In this document: positions 26,043-35,471 of the stretch, in pieces
How positions within the stretch are numbered: position 1 is the stretch's first letter
How the letters are laid out: each line of letters opens with the position of its first letter
Source: Herbinix hemicellulosilytica
GTDB lineage: Bacteria > Bacillota > Clostridia > Lachnospirales > Lachnospiraceae
DNA: 64,000 nt
Direction: 5' to 3'
Assembly: GCF_002904165.1 (NCBI RefSeq)
Contig: NZ_CVTD020000008.1
Coordinates: 1 to 64,000, forward strand
Notes under the pieces: model-generated
Database searches by the model: none
Told to the model about the DNA's origin: nothing
What the model saw: the letters and a program-made list of their open reading frames with translations, nothing else
Translations under genes and position numbers: made by a program

Positions 26043-28367
26043 ATGAAGTTAAGTATAATAGTTCCGTTTCACAGAGGCAAACACTTTTTGGAAGATTGCC
26101 TGGCGAGTATAAAAGATCAGGGAATTACTGATTTTGAGACGGTACTGGTATTGGATCATATTACGGAAGATATAAGTGATATTATTGAAAAATATTCTGA
26201 TATAAATATAAAAAAAGTAGAGTTAAATAAAGAAAAAATAAAAGACCGCAAATTCGGCAGTGAAGAAAATGCTAAGGTGCTTAAAGACCACAGTGGTGCT
26301 GCCGCTGCAAAAAATGCAGGTATCGAAGCTGCCGAGGGAGAATATATTTATTTTCTTGACAGTGATGATTATATCTTAAACGGAACAATACCGTATCTTC
26401 TAAGAGAGGCGGAAGAGCAGCAGGCTGATTTTGTATACGGCAGAAGGAATACCACATGGAATAAGAGGATGGTTTACCTTGCTTACGTAGAGGATCATAA
26501 CGACGATACCGGTGCAATAAATAACGACGAAGACAAAACAGAGCCTGAAAATTATAAGAAGGAAAAAGTCGAACAGGAAATTTCTTTAGCATATCCCGGT
26601 ATAGACAGGGAAAGATTAAGGCAGATGACAGAGGCATACTATAACCTGATCTTATCACGAAAAGGCTTTATGAACGTAACTTTAACAGGAGTGCTAATTC
26701 GACGCAGCTTTCTTGAAAGTAACGGGTTAAGGTTTAATGAGAAGTTTATATTCTTTTACGACCTTGGCTTCATGATTAGGATGTTAAATATGGCTAAATC
26801 CTTCTCTATGGCGGAAGAGGCCGTATATGTAAAACGTTATCATAATGACCCCATACATTATCCTGCCCTGTCGCAAATTAAGACTGCTGACAGATTTGAA
26901 GAATATATGGAAAGTTATTCTCAGGCAAGAAAACTGGCACAAAACAATCCTGTTTTATGCAGGATACTTGATTATAAATTTCTTAATGCTTTTGTAAAAA
27001 CATTTGCCAGAAATATTGCAAGAGATAAAGATGAGCTTTGGAGGACGGAACGTTTTAAGCTGCTAAATGAGGCTATGCAAGAAGTAGAACCGTCTGTTAT
27101 CGGTTGTTTTAAGGGATACGAAAAGAAAATCGTTAAAGATATTTTATCCGGCAAACTTAATAAGCTTAAATTTAGGATTAATTTTAATCTCGGAATTAAG
27201 AAGCTTTTAAAAATCAGAAAGAGATGGAGAGTTTTAGCCTGTTACCTCTATGAGCATTATTTTATAAAATTACCCGTTAAGGATAACTGGGTGATATGTG
27301 AAAGCTTTTTTGGAAAAAGCTATTCTGACAGCCCTAAATATATCTATGAGTATTTGTGTAAGAATTACCCGGGAAAATTCAAATTTATATGGGTAATAAA
27401 CAAGAGGACCAAAATACCTTATAAGCCGATAAAAGTAAGGAGATTCAGTATCCGGTATGCATATTATTTGGCCAGATGCAAGTATTATGTCTTTAATGTC
27501 CGTCAGCCGGACTGGGTTGTAAAAAGAAAAGGCAATGTATTTTTGCAGACCTGGCACGGAACTCCTTTAAAAAGGCTGGTATTTGACCAGGAGGAAGTTA
27601 TGACCGCTTCCCCTTTATACAAGGCCCAGTTTTATAAACATTCAAGATTGTGGGATTATCTTGTCTCCGCCAATAAATTTTCTTCCGAAGTATTCAGGAG
27701 TGCTTTTTTATACGACAAGGAGATACTCGAATACGGATATCCGAGAAATGATTTGATGTATCATCCGGATAAAGATAAGATTGCGGCAGATATAAAAAGA
27801 AAGCTTCGTATACCGGAAGGGAAAAAAACCATTCTTTATGCTCCCACCTGGAGGGACGATGAATATTACGGCAAAGGGGAATATAAGTTTAGTCTGAAGC
27901 TCAATCTCAGGCTGCTAAGAAAAGAACTTGGAAACGATTATGCAATACTACTTCGTACCCATTATTATATAGCCGATAAGCTTGACGTAACAGGTCTTGA
28001 AGATTTTGTTGTAAATGTAAGCGGCTATGATGATATAACAGAGCTTTATCTGATTTCAGATATACTTATTACGGATTATTCATCGGTATTCTTTGATTAT
28101 GCGAATTTGAAGCGCCCGATCCTCTTTTATACCTATGACCTTGAAAAATATCGGGACATGCTTCGGGGCTTTTATCTGGATATAGAAAAGGATGTACCGG
28201 GGCCTCTATTGTTTACCGATGAAGAAGTAGTGGAGGCGATAAAAAATATAGATATAATATCTGCCCGGTATAAAGAAAAATATGAAGAATTTTATGAGAA
28301 GTTTTGTAGCCTTGATAACGGGCAGGCGGCTAAAATGGTGGCAAGGAGAGTGTTTAATCTGGAGTAA
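26043..28367 (+). CDS. GT2 glycosyltransferase fused to a CDP-glycerol glycerophosphotransferase
   Basis: A 774-residue two-domain enzyme. The N-terminal half (about 1-330) is a GT2 glycosyltransferase: SIIVPFHRGKHFLEDCL, an AAAKNAGIEAAEG block, and the DxD-type motif DSDD near 106. The C-terminal part (about 410-774) is TagB/TagF-like: WHGTPLKRL near 504, YAPTWRDDEY, LLRTHYYIAD, ITDYSSVFFDYA and a C-terminal DLEKYRDMLRGFY. It likely transfers sugars and glycerol-phosphate units to a teichoic-acid-like surface polymer at the cytoplasmic membrane. Start ATG 26043. It forms an operon with the acyltransferase, 30 bp upstream. The fused architecture occurs in capsule/teichoic acid loci; the polymer is not known. 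Confidence 0.9.
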   Translation: MKLSIIVPFHRGKHFLEDCLASIKDQGITDFETVLVLDHITEDISDIIEKYSDINIKKVELNKEKIKDRKFGSEENAKVLKDHSGAAAAKNAGIEAAEGEYIYFLDSDDYILNGTIPYLLREAEEQQADFVYGRRNTTWNKRMVYLAYVEDHNDDTGAINNDEDKTEPENYKKEKVEQEISLAYPGIDRERLRQMTEAYYNLILSRKGFMNVTLTGVLIRRSFLESNGLRFNEKFIFFYDLGFMIRMLNMAKSFSMAEEAVYVKRYHNDPIHYPALSQIKTADRFEEYMESYSQARKLAQNNPVLCRILDYKFLNAFVKTFARNIARDKDELWRTERFKLLNEAMQEVEPSVIGCFKGYEKKIVKDILSGKLNKLKFRINFNLGIKKLLKIRKRWRVLACYLYEHYFIKLPVKDNWVICESFFGKSYSDSPKYIYEYLCKNYPGKFKFIWVINKRTKIPYKPIKVRRFSIRYAYYLARCKYYVFNVRQPDWVVKRKGNVFLQTWHGTPLKRLVFDQEEVMTASPLYKAQFYKHSRLWDYLVSANKFSSEVFRSAFLYDKEILEYGYPRNDLMYHPDKDKIAADIKRKLRIPEGKKTILYAPTWRDDEYYGKGEYKFSLKLNLRLLRKELGNDYAILLRTHYYIADKLDVTGLEDFVVNVSGYDDITELYLISDILITDYSSVFFDYANLKRPILFYTYDLEKYRDMLRGFYLDIEKDVPGPLLFTDEEVVEAIKNIDIISARYKEKYEEFYEKFCSLDNGQAAKMVARRVFNLE

Positions 28368-28408
28368 ATCCAATTAAATAAACTTTTATGTAAGTAAAGA
28401 AAGGATGA

Positions 28409-29836
28409 ATGCATATGATCATGAACTACGAGAATTCAATCGGAGAGCTTCATGAGGAATGCGGGGTCTTTGGGGTTTATGACACGGATGGAAATGATGT
28501 AGTATCCACTATGTATTATGGGCTTTTTGCTCTGCAACACAGAGGACAGGAAAGCTGCGGCATAGCCGTAAGCGATACCAACGGGCCTAAGGGGAAAATA
28601 ATGTCCTGTAAGGGTATGGGCTTAATCAGTGAGATATGTACCGAAGAAAACATGGAGAATTTAAAGGGGAATATAGCGGTAGGTCATGTCAGATATGCTA
28701 GAAGCGGTGAAAACAGTATCCATAATACCCAACCGCTGGTACTTAATTATGTAAAAGGTACTCTGTGTATTGCCCATAACGGAAGCATCATTAACACCGA
28801 TAAGTTACGGGAGGAATTGGAGCAAACCGGTGCTATATTTCAGACAACGGTTGATGCCGAAATTATAGCTTACCATATAGCACGGGAGAGATTAAAATCC
28901 AAGTCTGTTGAAGAAGCCGTCACTAAGGCTGTTCAGAAGCTGGAAGGAGCCTATTCTTTGGTTCTTATGAGCCCAAGAAAGCTGATAGGTGCCAGAGATC
29001 CCTATGGATTTCATCCTTTATGTATCGGAAAAAAAGGAAGTTCTTATATCTTTTCATCTGAAACCGCTGCCTTAAATGCCGTGGATGCTGAATTTGTCAG
29101 GGACGTACTTCCGGGAGAAGTAGTAATGATCAATAAAGACGGAATACATTCATATATGTCCCATGAAAATAAAAAGCAGGCAAGATGTATATTTGAATAC
29201 ATATATTTTGCCCGTCCCGATACTCATTTTGACGGAGTAAGTGTTTACAATTCAAGAATAATGGCAGGAAGAATTCTGGCACAGACCCATCCGGTGGATG
29301 CCGATGTGGTAGTCGGAGTTCCTGATTCCGGAAATGCCGCTGCTTTGGGATATGCCCTGGAATCCGGTATACCTTTCGGTATGGCTTTTGTTAAAAACAG
29401 TTATGTGGGAAGAACATTTATAAAGCCTAAGCAAGCCCTCCGGGCATCCAGTGTGAGAATAAAATTAAATGTACTTCCTGAAGTTGTCCGGGGCAAACGG
29501 GTTGTTATGATAGATGACTCAATTGTCCGTGGAACTACCAGTGCCAATATTGTCAGGATGCTGAAAAATGCGGGAGCAACCGAAGTTCATGTAAGAATAA
29601 GTTCTCCTCCGTTTTTATATCCCTGCTACTACGGTACGGACGTGCCTACAGGAGATCAGCTTATAGCCAGAAAATACACCATAGATCAGATTCGTGATAT
29701 GATAGGGGCAGATTCTTTGGGATACCTTTCCCTGGACAGGCTGGGCGACATGCTGGGAAAAGATTTGGGATTCTGCGACGCATGCTTTACCGGAAATTAT
29801 CCTACAAAAATACCCGATAACGGCGTAAATAAATAA
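28409..29836 (+). CDS. purF: Amidophosphoribosyltransferase
   Basis: First committed step of purine synthesis: PRPP plus glutamine to 5-phosphoribosylamine. The 475-residue precursor has a short N-terminal propeptide (HMIMNYENSIGELHEE) ending before Cys18, the glutaminase nucleophile exposed by cleavage; the CGVFGVYD block follows. The PRPP-binding loop VVMIDDSIVRGTTSANI is intact. Candidate 4Fe-4S ligands are present: Cys in ARCIFEYIYF, PCYYG and the GFCDACF pair, typical of the Bacillus-type enzyme. ATGs at 28409, 28415 and 28421 are all in frame; AAAGG ends at 28404, so 28415 is spaced well and 28409 is short. Stands apart from purL (26 kb away). Confidence 0.95.
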   Translation: MHMIMNYENSIGELHEECGVFGVYDTDGNDVVSTMYYGLFALQHRGQESCGIAVSDTNGPKGKIMSCKGMGLISEICTEENMENLKGNIAVGHVRYARSGENSIHNTQPLVLNYVKGTLCIAHNGSIINTDKLREELEQTGAIFQTTVDAEIIAYHIARERLKSKSVEEAVTKAVQKLEGAYSLVLMSPRKLIGARDPYGFHPLCIGKKGSSYIFSSETAALNAVDAEFVRDVLPGEVVMINKDGIHSYMSHENKKQARCIFEYIYFARPDTHFDGVSVYNSRIMAGRILAQTHPVDADVVVGVPDSGNAAALGYALESGIPFGMAFVKNSYVGRTFIKPKQALRASSVRIKLNVLPEVVRGKRVVMIDDSIVRGTTSANIVRMLKNAGATEVHVRISSPPFLYPCYYGTDVPTGDQLIARKYTIDQIRDMIGADSLGYLSLDRLGDMLGKDLGFCDACFTGNYPTKIPDNGVNK

Positions 29837-30172
29837 AGCGGAGTACTATAAACAGCATTTTGATACAATAATATAAAAGTTATTGGTGTATGAAAAATAT
29901 AATTAAATTAAACCATAATTGGATGAAGATTTAGCCGGTTTATCAGGAAAGGACAATTATTTTTTACAGTTAAAATTATGAATAAATTATGTGTTAATCA
30001 ATTCTTTAATATACTGTAATAGGATAAAATCCGGCATTAAAAATAACAAATCTTTAAAAGTTAAAATAGCATAAGAGTAAAAACAGAGTGTAGAAAGTGT
30101 CTGTCTACACTCTGTTTTATATTAATTCTATTTTATTTATTTGCTTAATCTTATATTCTCGGAAACTTTACA
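29837..30172. other. Intergenic region after purF
   Basis: About 336 bp of AT-rich sequence between convergent genes. It contains the strong bidirectional hairpin at 30080-30118; the first 240 bp show no gene, promoter or structured RNA that I can recognise. Confidence 0.6.
30080..30118. terminator. Bidirectional terminator between purF and the ABC-2 exporter genes
   Basis: Perfect 15-bp arms (aaaacagagtgtaga / tctacactctgtttt) with a nine-base loop and A/T-rich shoulders on both sides. Confidence 0.9.
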
Positions 30173-30973
30173 TTAAAGAGGCAGATCCCTTTTATCAAAC
30201 ACATAGATTCCTAGTCCGTACATAATGGCAGTTATTATTAATAATGTAATAAACTGTGGTATGAAACTTTCTCCGCCGATTATTTTTTCGGGATCAAATA
30301 AAGTGAACAGGGTAAAGTATTTAAGAAAACGGACTTTTTCACCGACATCGGATATCATTTGAATTACCAAAAACGCTATTGGCAAGCCGGCACCTACCAC
30401 AAGAGAATTTTTAGTATCATTAAAAAAGCATGAGGCAAAAAAACCTATACCTGTAACAGCATAATATAAAAGTAAGGTGCCTAGGTTAAGCAGTAAAAAG
30501 GCAGATATATCTAGTTCACCCGGAAATGCAATATTGCTTATAAGTATGCCGGCTGTTGCAATAAATGCAATCATTACGGTAGTACTGGTTATTATAAAAA
30601 GGGCCTGAGTAGCAGCTATTTTAGTTCTTTTATTTGGAGTTGACAGTAAATAAGCCATGGAACCTTTATCTACATGGGAAGCAATACAGCGGTTGCATAC
30701 GGTTATAGTATATATCATGGGAAGCAGCAAAATTAGAAACCCATAGAAGTAACTGCCTATAAAATCTGTCAGAGTGGTTCCAAGATTATTAAATCCCATA
30801 GCTGCAATCAGACCCTCAGGAAGAAGAGCCAAAACGTCCTTTAGGGAATCTTGTGTGGCAGGATCATACATAATAATAATTATCGGAAGATAGACCATAA
30901 GGACTGCCAGTATAATAAAGAATACAGTAAAATTTTGCTTAACGGTGGCTTTAAAAAGCGGTTTGCAAATCAT
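30173..30973 (-). CDS. ABC-2 type transporter permease
   Basis: A 266-residue membrane protein with six hydrophobic segments. These run through an N-terminal pair (VFFIILAVLMVYLPIIIIM), FYGFLILLLPMIYTITVCN, and later TSTTVMIAFIATAGILI, LLLNLGTLLLYYAVTGIGFFASCFF, GLPIAFLVIQMI and TLLIITAIMYGLGIYVF. Together with the ATPase directly upstream it forms an ABC-2 exporter, of the kind used for antibiotics, lantibiotics or polymers; the substrate is unknown. The start ATG has a GGGAGGAAAG box; the gap to the ATPase gene is 21 bp. The minus-strand operon shares its 229-bp regulatory region with a divergent LysR gene. Confidence 0.87.
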   Translation of the reverse strand: MICKPLFKATVKQNFTVFFIILAVLMVYLPIIIIMYDPATQDSLKDVLALLPEGLIAAMGFNNLGTTLTDFIGSYFYGFLILLLPMIYTITVCNRCIASHVDKGSMAYLLSTPNKRTKIAATQALFIITSTTVMIAFIATAGILISNIAFPGELDISAFLLLNLGTLLLYYAVTGIGFFASCFFNDTKNSLVVGAGLPIAFLVIQMISDVGEKVRFLKYFTLFTLFDPEKIIGGESFIPQFITLLIITAIMYGLGIYVFDKRDLPL

Positions 30974-30994
30974 ATCTTTCCTCCCTATTCTGAA

Positions 30995-31894
30995 TTAATT
31001 ATCGGTTTCTGAGTCACCGTAATAGTGCATAAATATATCTTCCAGGCTGCTTCTTTCAGTATCCAGGTCCAATACCGTGTATTTGTCGAGGGATTTGATA
31101 AATTCCGTAACATTTCCCATAATGCTTAATCTTACGATGTTTTCCTTTATATCAACAATATCAAAGGCATGGGATTTTGCAAAATCAGCCGCAGTCACGG
31201 CATTATCAAAGGTAACAACATAGGTTTTTCTTCTTTTTTGCTTTATATCATGAATATTTTCTGTGGCGGCCAGTTCGCCTCTTTTTATTATTCCGACACG
31301 GTCACATGTCCGCTCAATCTCTTCGAAGCTGTGGGAGGACATTAGAATTGTTTTCCCTCGGGATTTTTCTTCAAGAATCAGAGCAGCAAATATTTTTTGC
31401 ATCAAGGGGTCCAGTCCGCTGGTCGGTTCGTCCAATATCAGAACTTTAGGATCATGCATAAATGCACATATTAAGCCCAGCTTTTGTTTCATTCCCTTTG
31501 ACATTTTTCGTATTCTGCTTTTAGTATCCAGTTGAAACAAATCTATAAGCCTGTCTCTTAGTTTAGTGTCATTAAGACCTCTCATTTCACCCATGAATTT
31601 AAGAAATTCTATGCCGGTCATCTGATCAAAGAAGGCTATTTCTCCGGGAAGATATCCGAGATATTTCATTATATCTGCACTCCTGGTACGGGTATCCATA
31701 CCAAGTATTTGTGATGAGCCCTTATCCGGTGTCAGAAAACCCAATAAATGCCTGATGGTAGTTGTTTTTCCGGCACCGTTGGGTCCTAAATACCCGAAAA
31801 CCTCTCCTTCTTCAACACAAAAAGTCAGGTCAAATATTCCTTTATGATTGCCGTAATCTTTTGTCAGTCCCTCAATATTAATTATGGGTTTCAA
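30995..31894 (-). CDS. ABC transporter ATP-binding protein
   Basis: A 299-residue ATPase of the drug/bacitracin export type (BcrA/CcmA-like). Walker A GPNGAGKTTTI (about 37-47), the Q-loop YLPGEIAFFD, signature MSKGMKQKLGL (a weakened LSGGQ), Walker B VLILDEPTSGLDPL, and the switch H in MSSHSFEEIE are all seen. The about 90-residue C-terminal extension is common in this class. Starts at TTG 31894 after GGGGAA. It powers the permease encoded immediately downstream. A minus-strand promoter is visible at 31928-31956. Confidence 0.9.
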   Translation of the reverse strand: MKPIINIEGLTKDYGNHKGIFDLTFCVEEGEVFGYLGPNGAGKTTTIRHLLGFLTPDKGSSQILGMDTRTRSADIMKYLGYLPGEIAFFDQMTGIEFLKFMGEMRGLNDTKLRDRLIDLFQLDTKSRIRKMSKGMKQKLGLICAFMHDPKVLILDEPTSGLDPLMQKIFAALILEEKSRGKTILMSSHSFEEIERTCDRVGIIKRGELAATENIHDIKQKRRKTYVVTFDNAVTAADFAKSHAFDIVDIKENIVRLSIMGNVTEFIKSLDKYTVLDLDTERSSLEDIFMHYYGDSETDN

Positions 31895-31927
31895 ATAAAT
31901 TCCCCTTTCCCATTTATTAGGATGCTT

Positions 31928-31956
31928 ATTTTAATATTATCAAATTATTAATTCAA
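31928..31956 (-). promoter_or_regulatory. Promoter of the ABC-2 exporter operon
   Basis: On the minus strand: TTGAAT (31956-31951), 17-bp spacer, TAAAAT (31933-31928). It lies 34 bp upstream of the TTG start of the ATPase gene. Confidence 0.55.
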
Positions 31957-32054
31957 ATTCATTAAACAAACATTAAAAATATGAATATACCAATATTTTT
32001 TTTAGTGATTTTAGATGTTTATATAGGAAAATTATATTTCTATTTTTATTTCCT

Positions 32055-32082
32055 TTGATGACAAGAAATTTTGTGCTATACT
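32055..32082 (+). promoter_or_regulatory. Promoter of the LysR/dUTPase unit
   Basis: TTGATG (32055-32060), 16-bp spacer, TATACT (32077-32082), followed by a 42-nt leader to the LysR start. Confidence 0.55.
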
Positions 32083-32123
32083 GTTAACACATAATTATAA
32101 AATTCTCCATAAGGAGTTTTATA

Positions 32124-33014
32124 ATGAATATCAATCTGGAATACTATAAAATCTTTTATTATGTGGCAATATCGGAAAGTTTTACAAAAGCTGCAGAAGA
32201 GCTTTGCATTTCGCAGCCGGCGGTAAGCCAGTCAATAAAACTACTGGAAGAGAGTCTGGGAAGCAAGCTGTTTACCAGGGTGCCTAAAGGGGTCAGGCTC
32301 ACACCTGAGGGAGAAGTTTTATTTTCCTATATAAAAAGAGGCTATGAATATATCCTGTTAGGTGAAAAGCAATTCAGAAAGATGCTGGATATGGAATACG
32401 GAGAAATAAGAATCGGAGCCAGTGATATGACTCTCCAGTTCTATCTCCTTCCGTATCTGGAACGTTTTCATGAAATATATCCTGGGATTAAAGTATCTGT
32501 TACGAATGCTCCTACACCGGACACGCTTTCGCTACTTTATGACGGAAAGATTGATTTTGGTCTGGTAAGTGAGCCTTTTTCGGCTAAACCAGGTATTCAT
32601 TCCCGCAGGGTAAAAAAGATAAGGGATGTTTTTGTGGCCGGAGGTAAGTTCGGGCATTTGAAAAAAACGGTCCTGGAATATAAAGAGCTGGAAAGGCTTC
32701 CGATAATATGCCTGGAGCAAAATACAAGTACCAGAAGATATGTAAATGAATTTTTACGCGAAAACGGAGTCGTATTAAACCCTGAGTTTGAACTGGCTAC
32801 CAGTGATATGATTGTTCGGTTTGCCATACGAAATTTAGGGATAGGATGTGTGGTAAAGGATTTTGCTAATGAAGCAATTCAAAGCGGGCAACTGTTCAAA
32901 CTACAGTTTGACAAAGAGATTCCGGAAAGGCATATATGCATAATAACAAGCCGGCAAAATCCTATATCTAAAGCCGCTATGAAATTGCTTGAAATGTTAA
33001 ATTCGGTTGATTAA
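32124..33014 (+). CDS. LysR family transcriptional regulator
   Basis: A 296-residue LysR regulator. The N-terminal winged helix-turn-helix is seen in YYKIFYYVAISESFTKAAEELCISQPAVSQSIKLLEESLGSKLFTRV, followed by a periplasmic-binding-protein-like effector domain (about 90-296; GEIRIGASDMTLQFYLLPYL...). The ATG follows AAGGAG. It reads divergently from the ABC-2 exporter operon, so it could regulate that operon, and it is 11 bp from a dUTPase gene that is probably co-transcribed. Its N-terminus closely resembles the second LysR protein encoded at 53588-54475. Confidence 0.9.
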   Translation: MNINLEYYKIFYYVAISESFTKAAEELCISQPAVSQSIKLLEESLGSKLFTRVPKGVRLTPEGEVLFSYIKRGYEYILLGEKQFRKMLDMEYGEIRIGASDMTLQFYLLPYLERFHEIYPGIKVSVTNAPTPDTLSLLYDGKIDFGLVSEPFSAKPGIHSRRVKKIRDVFVAGGKFGHLKKTVLEYKELERLPIICLEQNTSTRRYVNEFLRENGVVLNPEFELATSDMIVRFAIRNLGIGCVVKDFANEAIQSGQLFKLQFDKEIPERHICIITSRQNPISKAAMKLLEMLNSVD

Positions 33015-33025
33015 TCGGAGGTATT

Positions 33026-33541
33026 ATGAAACGGATAGCAAAATTTGAAAAAGTAAGCTGCAACAGATTTATAGAAGATTGGATTGAAACCTTTCATTTG
33101 GATAAGGGAAATTATGATGAAATAAAACATATTTACGACAGAATTAAATTACCTAAACGGGCAACTAAAGGTTCTGCAGGGTATGATTTTTTCAGCCCGG
33201 TTACATTTACGCTTAAACCGGGAGAAACCATAAAGATACCGACAGGGATTCGTGTCAGAATTGACGAAGGCTGGGTTTTAAAATGTTATCCCCGAAGCGG
33301 CCTGGGCTTTAAATACCGCCTGCAATTAAATAATACTGTTGGAATAATAGACAGTGATTATTACGGTTCCGACAATGAAGGCCATATATTTTGCAAACTT
33401 ACCAACGACAGCAATGAAGGAAAAACCGTCACTATTGAAGAAGGCACCGGTTTTATGCAGGGGATATTTGTGGAGTACGGAATAACCGTGGATGATGAAG
33501 TATATGAAATCAGAAACGGGGGTTTCGGAAGCACGACTTAA
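33026..33541 (+). CDS. dut: dUTP diphosphatase (trimeric dUTPase family)
   Basis: Hydrolyses dUTP to dUMP and pyrophosphate, keeping uracil out of DNA and feeding dTMP synthesis. Of 171 residues, the first 50 form an extension before the conserved core. Core motifs: KGSAGYDFFSP (motif 1), CYPRSGLGFKYRLQLNN (motif 2), VGIIDSDYYGSDNEGHI (motif 3 with the catalytic Asp), GTGFMQGIF, and the C-terminal P-loop-like GGFGSTT (motif 5). The start has a GGAGG box overlapping the LysR stop region. Linked to the upstream LysR gene, and closed by a strong terminator at 33628-33679. Confidence 0.88.
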   Translation: MKRIAKFEKVSCNRFIEDWIETFHLDKGNYDEIKHIYDRIKLPKRATKGSAGYDFFSPVTFTLKPGETIKIPTGIRVRIDEGWVLKCYPRSGLGFKYRLQLNNTVGIIDSDYYGSDNEGHIFCKLTNDSNEGKTVTIEEGTGFMQGIFVEYGITVDDEVYEIRNGGFGSTT

Positions 33542-33627
33542 ACTAAAGGCTTGACACCAATAACCTATAATTGCTTTCTGATTATACATAGTTTAATAAA
33601 TATGATTCTACAATCGCTAAAATCAGG

Positions 33628-33679
33628 TAAATTAAGTTTGTATAAACATTACAAGAGGTTTATACAAACTTAATTTTTT
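33628..33679 (+). terminator. dut terminator
   Basis: Perfect 19-bp arms (aaattaagtttgtataaac / gtttatacaaacttaattt) around a 10-nt loop, followed by a T-run. Confidence 0.92.
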
Positions 33680-33751
33680 AGGAGTTAAGAATATTGTCTT
33701 TATTAGTCTTAATAGATTGCTTTTTTGTAGTAATGTATTATCGCTTTAAAA

Positions 33752-33786
33752 TTGCACTATACAAATGTGAATATATATATTATAAT
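33752..33786 (+). promoter_or_regulatory. Possible promoter of the symporter gene
   Basis: TTGCAC (33752-33757) with ATATAT 17 bases downstream and TATAAT at 33781-33786. The AT-rich stretch does not settle which -10 is used. It lies in the apparent N-terminal extension of the symporter frame, which argues for the ATG at 33824. Confidence 0.4.
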
Positions 33787-33823
33787 ATGCCTATCCAAGC
33801 GCAAAAAAGAAGGGAGAAAAAGA

Positions 33824-35382
33824 ATGGGAGCAGATAAAATCCAATATATAATTGCAATGACTATTTATATAGCAGCAGTTATTGCTATAGGTTTTCATTA
33901 TGCAAAAAAGGCCAGCGAAAGCACGGATAACTTCCTGATAGGAGGAAGGGCATTAGGCCCGTGGGTAACAGCTATGGCTGCAGAAGCATCGGATATGAGC
34001 GGTTGGCTGCTTATGGGGCTCCCCGGTGTGGCATATTGGAGTGGTTTGGGAGAAGCTATATGGACTGCTATCGGATTGCTGATTGGAACTTATCTTAACT
34101 GGCTTTTTGTGGCAAAAAGACTTCGTACATATTCCCATTTGGCAGGCGATTCTATAACAATTCCCGATTTTTTAAGCAACCGTTTTAAGGAAAAAAGAAA
34201 ATAATTCTTACAATTGCAGCCCTGTTTATTTTGGTTTTTTTCTGTGTATATGCAGCCAGTTGTTTTGTGGCAGTGGGAAAACTTTTCAGTACGTTGTTTA
34301 ATACTGATTATATCTATATGATGATTCTCGGTGCCTTATTTGTCGTTGCATATACTTTTGTCGGAGGTTTTCTTGCGGAAAGCGCTTCGGATTTTATGCA
34401 GGGTATAGTGATGTTTTTGGCGCTGACGGTTGTTCTTATTGTAGGTACGATAAAAGCCGGCGGTATATCTGCAATAATTGAAAATGCCAGAAATATTCCG
34501 GGTTTTCTTGAATTTTTCGGGGTTGCCCAGCCCAAGGTTGTAGACGGAGTACAGCAGGTTACCCAAGCAGGCACACCCTTATTCGGCGAAGCAGGAAATT
34601 ATGGTTTTCTTGTTATTATTTCAACCCTTTCGTGGGGATTGGGATACTTTGGAATGCCTCAGGTTCTTTTAAAGTTTATGGCAATTCATAATCCCAATGA
34701 GCTAAAGAGATCAAGGAGAATAGCTACAATCTGGTGTGCAATTTCTCTGGTTGCAGCAGTGTGCATCGGAATTATAGGAAGGGTACTTTACCCGGATGTT
34801 TTTCTTACATACAGCGCTGCAGAAAATATTTTCATATTGCTTTCCAGCAAATTCTTCTTCCCGTTACTTGCGGGAATAATTATGGCAGGAATACTTGCAG
34901 CAACTATAAGTTCATCCGATTCTTATCTGTTGATAGCCGCATCGGCCTTTTCGAAGAATATATATCACGGAATTTTAAAGAAGGACGCATCGGACAAGCA
35001 GGTACTTTATATGTCAAGGGTAATGTTAATCATAATTGCTGTTATAGCTATGCTTATTGCATTGGATGAGGACAGCGTTATATTTACAGTCGTAGCCTTC
35101 GCCTGGGCAGGTTTCGGGGCAACTTTCGGTCCGATTATGCTGTTTGCCCTATTCTGGAAACGGGTTAACAGGGCAGGTGCAGTTGCGGGAATGGTGGCAG
35201 GCGGAGCAACGGTATTCATATGGAAACTGCTTATAAGGCCGTTAGGAAGATATTTGGATATATATGAACTATTACCGGCATTTATCATATCCTGCCTGGC
35301 AATAGTAATTGTATCATTATGTACGGCACCGCCTTCAAAAGAGATACAGGAAGAGTTTGAGAAAGTGAAAAATTATATGTAA
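33824..35382 (+). pseudogene. putP: Sodium/proline-type symporter, split by a frameshift
   Basis: Sodium:solute symporter family (PutP-like), about 520 codons in total when both frames are joined. Part 1 (33824-34204) starts with an AGAAGGGAG box and encodes TM1-3 including FLIGGRALGPWVTAMAAEASDMSGWLLMGLPG. Part 2 (to 35382) continues without a stop through all remaining helices (LFILVFFCVYAASCFVAVGKLFSTLF onward). The break is in the A-rich stretch at 34191-34201 (AAAAAAGAAAA) right before TAA 34202-34204. Restoring one A, or a -1 slip, yields the family-typical FKEKRK-IILTIAALF. This could be a real inactivation, a phase-variable homopolymer, a programmed slip or a sequencing error; part 2 is otherwise intact. 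Confidence 0.85.
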
Positions 35383-35424
35383 TAAATTTTACACTTAATA
35401 AAATGAATTAATAATAAAAATGAT

Positions 35425-35471
35425 AAAAAATTACCGGGTTGAGTGAGGTAGACTCAACCCGGTAATTTTTT
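35425..35471. terminator. Bidirectional terminator between symporter and ABC exporter genes
   Basis: Perfect arms of about 20 bp (aaaaaattaccgggttgagt / actcaacccggtaatttttt) with a seven-base loop, between convergent units. The 3' arm overlaps the last bases of the minus-strand exporter gene. Confidence 0.93.

Noticed and set aside
32124-33541. LysR/dUTPase pair as a phage-defence module
   Set aside because: Pairing is probably a simple transcription unit of housekeeping genes; no effector, nuclease or toxin partner is present.
34191-34197. dnaX-type slippery heptamer AAAAAAG as a programmed -1 frameshift in the symporter gene
   Set aside because: The heptamer is not in the A-AAA-AAG phase in the translated frame; only a weaker single-tRNA slip on AAA before TAA is possible. 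Kept only as one of several explanations.
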